Origin: Deltaproteobacteria bacterium
GTDB lineage: Bacteria; Desulfobacterota; Desulfomonilia; UBA1062
Assembly (NCBI GenBank): GCA_023230665.1
Contig: JALNWY010000178.1
Span: forward strand, 1-6,163
Direction of reading: 5' to 3'
DNA length: 6,163 nucleotides
Part shown: positions 4,596-6,163 of the stretch, piece by piece
Position numbering within the stretch: position 1 is the first letter of the stretch
How the letters are laid out: each line of letters opens with the position of its first letter
Program-made: the position numbers and the translations under genes
The notes under the pieces: generated by a model
What the model saw: the letters and a program-made list of their open reading frames with translations, nothing else
What the model was told of the DNA's origin: nothing
Databases searched by the model: none

Positions 4596-5753
4596 CTAAA
4601 GCCTCAAACCCTCTCTTAAGTCCCCGGAGTAGAGCCGGTCGATTTTTTCAGCCGCGTCCAGGGCCTCCCGGTCATCAGTCCTGGGCACCTTGACCACCAG
4701 GCGTATCAGGAGATCGCCGTGTTGTTTGGTCTTCGGGTCTGATGCGCCTTTTCCTCTGACCTTGAGGATCTGGCCGCTCTGGCTCCCGGGAGGCACCTTG
4801 ACCTTGATCCGGCCGTCCACGGTCGGCACGGTAATGGTTCCGCCCGCCATGGCCTCGCGCACCGTGACCGGGACATCCATGGCGAGATCGTCGCCCTCGC
4901 GTCTGAGAAACGGGTGGTCCCGGACATGGATGATAAGGTAGAGATCTCCTGGGGTGCCGCCCCTGCCGGCAGGCTCTCCCTTGCCGGCGACCCTGACCCG
5001 CGAGCCTTCCCTGACACCCGGGGGTATGGCGACCTTGATCCGCTCCACCCCTGACACCGTGCCCTGGCCCGCACAGGTGGGGCAGGGCTTCCCCATCTTG
5101 CCCGTGCCCCGGCAGTGGGGACAGGTCTTGGTGAACTGCATGGGGCCTCTGGCCACGCTCACCCGGCCGGTCCCGCCGCATACCGTGCACGTGGACGTAC
5201 CGGCCTGGGGATTGATCCCGCTCCCCTGGCAGGTGGGGCAGACCTGGGTCTTGTCCATGGCTATCTCGGTCTCGAACCCCTTGAGCGCCGGGATGAGATC
5301 AATGCTCATCTCATATTCCAGGTCTCTTCCCTGGGCCTGTTCGCGAAAGGTCTGTCCTTCCTGGCCGAAACCGAATTCGAATATGTTCCCGAATATATCC
5401 TCATAGCTCCGGAAGCGGCCGAGATCCTCGGTCGACCACTCTCCACCGGGCTGCGGCCCCGGGCCGGCTCCAGGCTGCGCGCCCGCGGACCACTGCTGGT
5501 ACTGTCGGGCATGCTGCTCGTCGAACCCCGGATGGAGCGCCTGTTCCCCGAATTCGTCGTACAGCCTGCGCCTGTCCTCGCTGCCCAGGACATTATAGGC
5601 GCTGCTGATTTCCTTGAACTTCTCTTCAGCCTCCTTGTCACCCGGGTTGATGTCGGGATGCCACTTTCTGGAGAGCTTGCGATATGCCTCCTTGATCTGC
5701 TTTGCAGTGGCGTCTCTGGGAACCCCCAGGATCCGGTAGTAATCCTTTGCCAT
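4596..5753 (-). CDS. dnaJ: Type I DnaJ (Hsp40) co-chaperone
   Basis: This 385-residue cytosolic protein has the full type I layout. The J domain (about 4-69) carries the HPD motif (32-34) that stimulates DnaK ATP hydrolysis. A G/F/P/Q-rich linker (about 75-140) follows. The cysteine-rich domain has four CxxCxGxG repeats at C172, C189, C211 and C224 (CPTCQGSG, CTVCGGTG, CPHCRGTG, CPTCAGQG), which bind two zinc ions. The C-terminal substrate-binding domain (about 235-358) contains IPPGVREGSRVRVAGKGEP and DLYLIIHV, and a short helical tail ends the protein. It delivers unfolded clients to DnaK. The start at 5753 (MAKDYY) is the family's N-terminus and follows GGAGG by 11 bases. The in-frame ATG at 5771 would add MEEERS and has no ribosome site. 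No dnaK or grpE is next to it, so it may be a second, specialised DnaJ copy; the nearby CbpM-like gene points the same way. Confidence 0.95.
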   Translation of the reverse strand: MAKDYYRILGVPRDATAKQIKEAYRKLSRKWHPDINPGDKEAEEKFKEISSAYNVLGSEDRRRLYDEFGEQALHPGFDEQHARQYQQWSAGAQPGAGPGPQPGGEWSTEDLGRFRSYEDIFGNIFEFGFGQEGQTFREQAQGRDLEYEMSIDLIPALKGFETEIAMDKTQVCPTCQGSGINPQAGTSTCTVCGGTGRVSVARGPMQFTKTCPHCRGTGKMGKPCPTCAGQGTVSGVERIKVAIPPGVREGSRVRVAGKGEPAGRGGTPGDLYLIIHVRDHPFLRREGDDLAMDVPVTVREAMAGGTITVPTVDGRIKVKVPPGSQSGQILKVRGKGASDPKTKQHGDLLIRLVVKVPRTDDREALDAAEKIDRLYSGDLREGLRL

Positions 5754-5789
5754 GGACCGCTCTTCCTCCATCCGGTTATCCCTTCATAG

Positions 5790-5818
5790 ATACTAAGGCC
5801 TTGAATCAGGGTCTGCAA
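5790..5818 (-). promoter_or_regulatory. dnaJ: Possible dnaJ promoter
   Basis: On the minus strand TTGCAG (5818-5813) and TAGTAT (5795-5790) are 17 bp apart, giving an ideal spacer but only 3/6 and 4/6 matches to sigma-70 consensus. Transcription would begin about 30 bases before ATG 5753. A sigma-32 (CTTGAA / CCCCAT) arrangement was sought on this strand and not found at the right spacing. Confidence 0.35.
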
Positions 5819-5855
5819 GGGGCAGCACAGCGGGTCCATAGAAAACAAGGACCCT

Positions 5856-6163
5856 GTGCATCAGAGAAGAACAGCATCTGTTGATTTCAATTTCCCCGAA
5901 TCAGTCCTGACCGCCGGTACGGTGGCCATCCTTTTTCTCTTCGGCGGGCGGGAGTTGCTTCGCCTTCTGGGTATCACGATCGCGGAGTTCATGGTGGCGG
6001 CTGGTCTCCTGATACTCGTCATCACCCTGAGCGATGTAATTACCCCGGGAAAATCCGAGAACGAGGCCGACAGGAGAAATCTGGGCGCGGTCCGGCCCGG
6101 GGTCCCGCTCATCGCGGGGCCTGCAGGGCTCACCACCTCTATTTTGCTGCTGGATGCTTACCG
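5856..6163 (+). CDS. MarC-family (UPF0056) membrane protein, partial at the window edge and probably 5'-truncated
   Basis: The frame is open from 5805 to the end of the window. From about 5904 it reads VLTAGTVAILFLFGGRELL, LLGITIAEFMVAAGLLILVITL, a polar loop with NEADRRNLGAVRPG, and VPLIAGPAGLTTSILLLDAY. These match helices 2-4 of MarC-family inner-membrane proteins, including the FM.AAG and PL.AGP..LTT signatures. The family normally starts with another membrane helix and a DP-G-N-P motif before this part, about 50 residues more than are available here. The only usable start is GTG 5856, with AAGGA (5847-5851) four bases upstream, giving the odd leader VHQRRTASVDFNFPE. Either the gene is 5'-truncated by a deletion or it is an unusually short form. 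The function of MarC proteins is unsettled; the old link to antibiotic resistance is not supported. It diverges from dnaJ. Confidence 0.65.
   Translation, partial: MHQRRTASVDFNFPESVLTAGTVAILFLFGGRELLRLLGITIAEFMVAAGLLILVITLSDVITPGKSENEADRRNLGAVRPGVPLIAGPAGLTTSILLLDAY

Noticed and set aside
4375..4693. Plus-strand frames of 74 and 98 codons in the dnaJ-transporter gap
   Set aside because: No ribosome site, one runs into the dnaJ 3' end, and composition is not gene-like. Only the short LKPGG resemblance was kept as a weak finding.
5115..5789. Plus-strand open frame of 224 codons opposite dnaJ
   Set aside because: It is a shadow of the GC-rich dnaJ codons; no recognisable domain, and the opposite strand encodes a complete DnaJ.
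5754..5860. Heat-shock sigma-32 promoter or CIRCE element before dnaJ
   Set aside because: No CTTGAA / CCCCAT pair at proper spacing on the dnaJ strand, and no TTAGCACTC-N9-GAGTGCTAA type repeat.

Overview
The window is GC-rich chromosomal DNA. Codon use and gene content (a small CxxC thioredoxin beside an arsM remnant, a rhodanese with a MauE/DoxX-type redox membrane protein, DnaJ with a CbpM-like modulator, an MgtE-type transporter and a MarC-type protein) suggest an anaerobic or microaerophilic bacterium of the Desulfobacterota (Deltaproteobacteria) kind. That placement is inference from gene types only; no rRNA or other marker is present.

Left part, 1-2554, + strand. A 76-residue thioredoxin-like protein (11-241) is followed at once by a decayed arsenite methyltransferase (arsM) remnant. 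The remnant carries an N-terminal frameshift, and its homology stops after the SAM-binding glycine motif, exactly where a perfect 11-bp inverted repeat begins (518-552). After a possible promoter comes a tight two-gene operon: a membrane-anchored single-domain rhodanese (654-1190), then 11 bp later a 450-residue protein (1202-2554). The latter joins a MauE/DoxX-like four-helix redox membrane domain to a NodB-type polysaccharide deacetylase domain. This fusion is the most unusual gene in the window.

Middle, 2555-4596. A promoter-like pair of consensus hexamers (2614-2644) lies about 150 bp before a MerR-type CbpM-like chaperone modulator (2794-3111, + strand). It converges with a short MgtE-family transporter (4217-3228, - strand) made of a CBS pair plus the membrane domain, without the usual MgtE N-terminal domain. 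A possible two-way terminator lies between them. The 4218-4595 gap is free of convincing genes and AT-rich in its centre. It holds a long hairpin (4411-4454) that pairs completely only as minus-strand RNA, through G-U pairs, and a possible minus-strand promoter.

Right part, 4596-6163. A full-length type I DnaJ (5753-4596, - strand) has a J domain, a G/F-rich region, four zinc-binding repeats and the C-terminal substrate domain. It probably works with the CbpM-like protein, although the two genes are on opposite strands with the transporter between them. Divergent from dnaJ, the start of a MarC-family membrane protein runs off the window edge; it lacks the family's usual first membrane segment and may be 5'-truncated.

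No rRNA, tRNA, CRISPR array or intact insertion sequence was seen.
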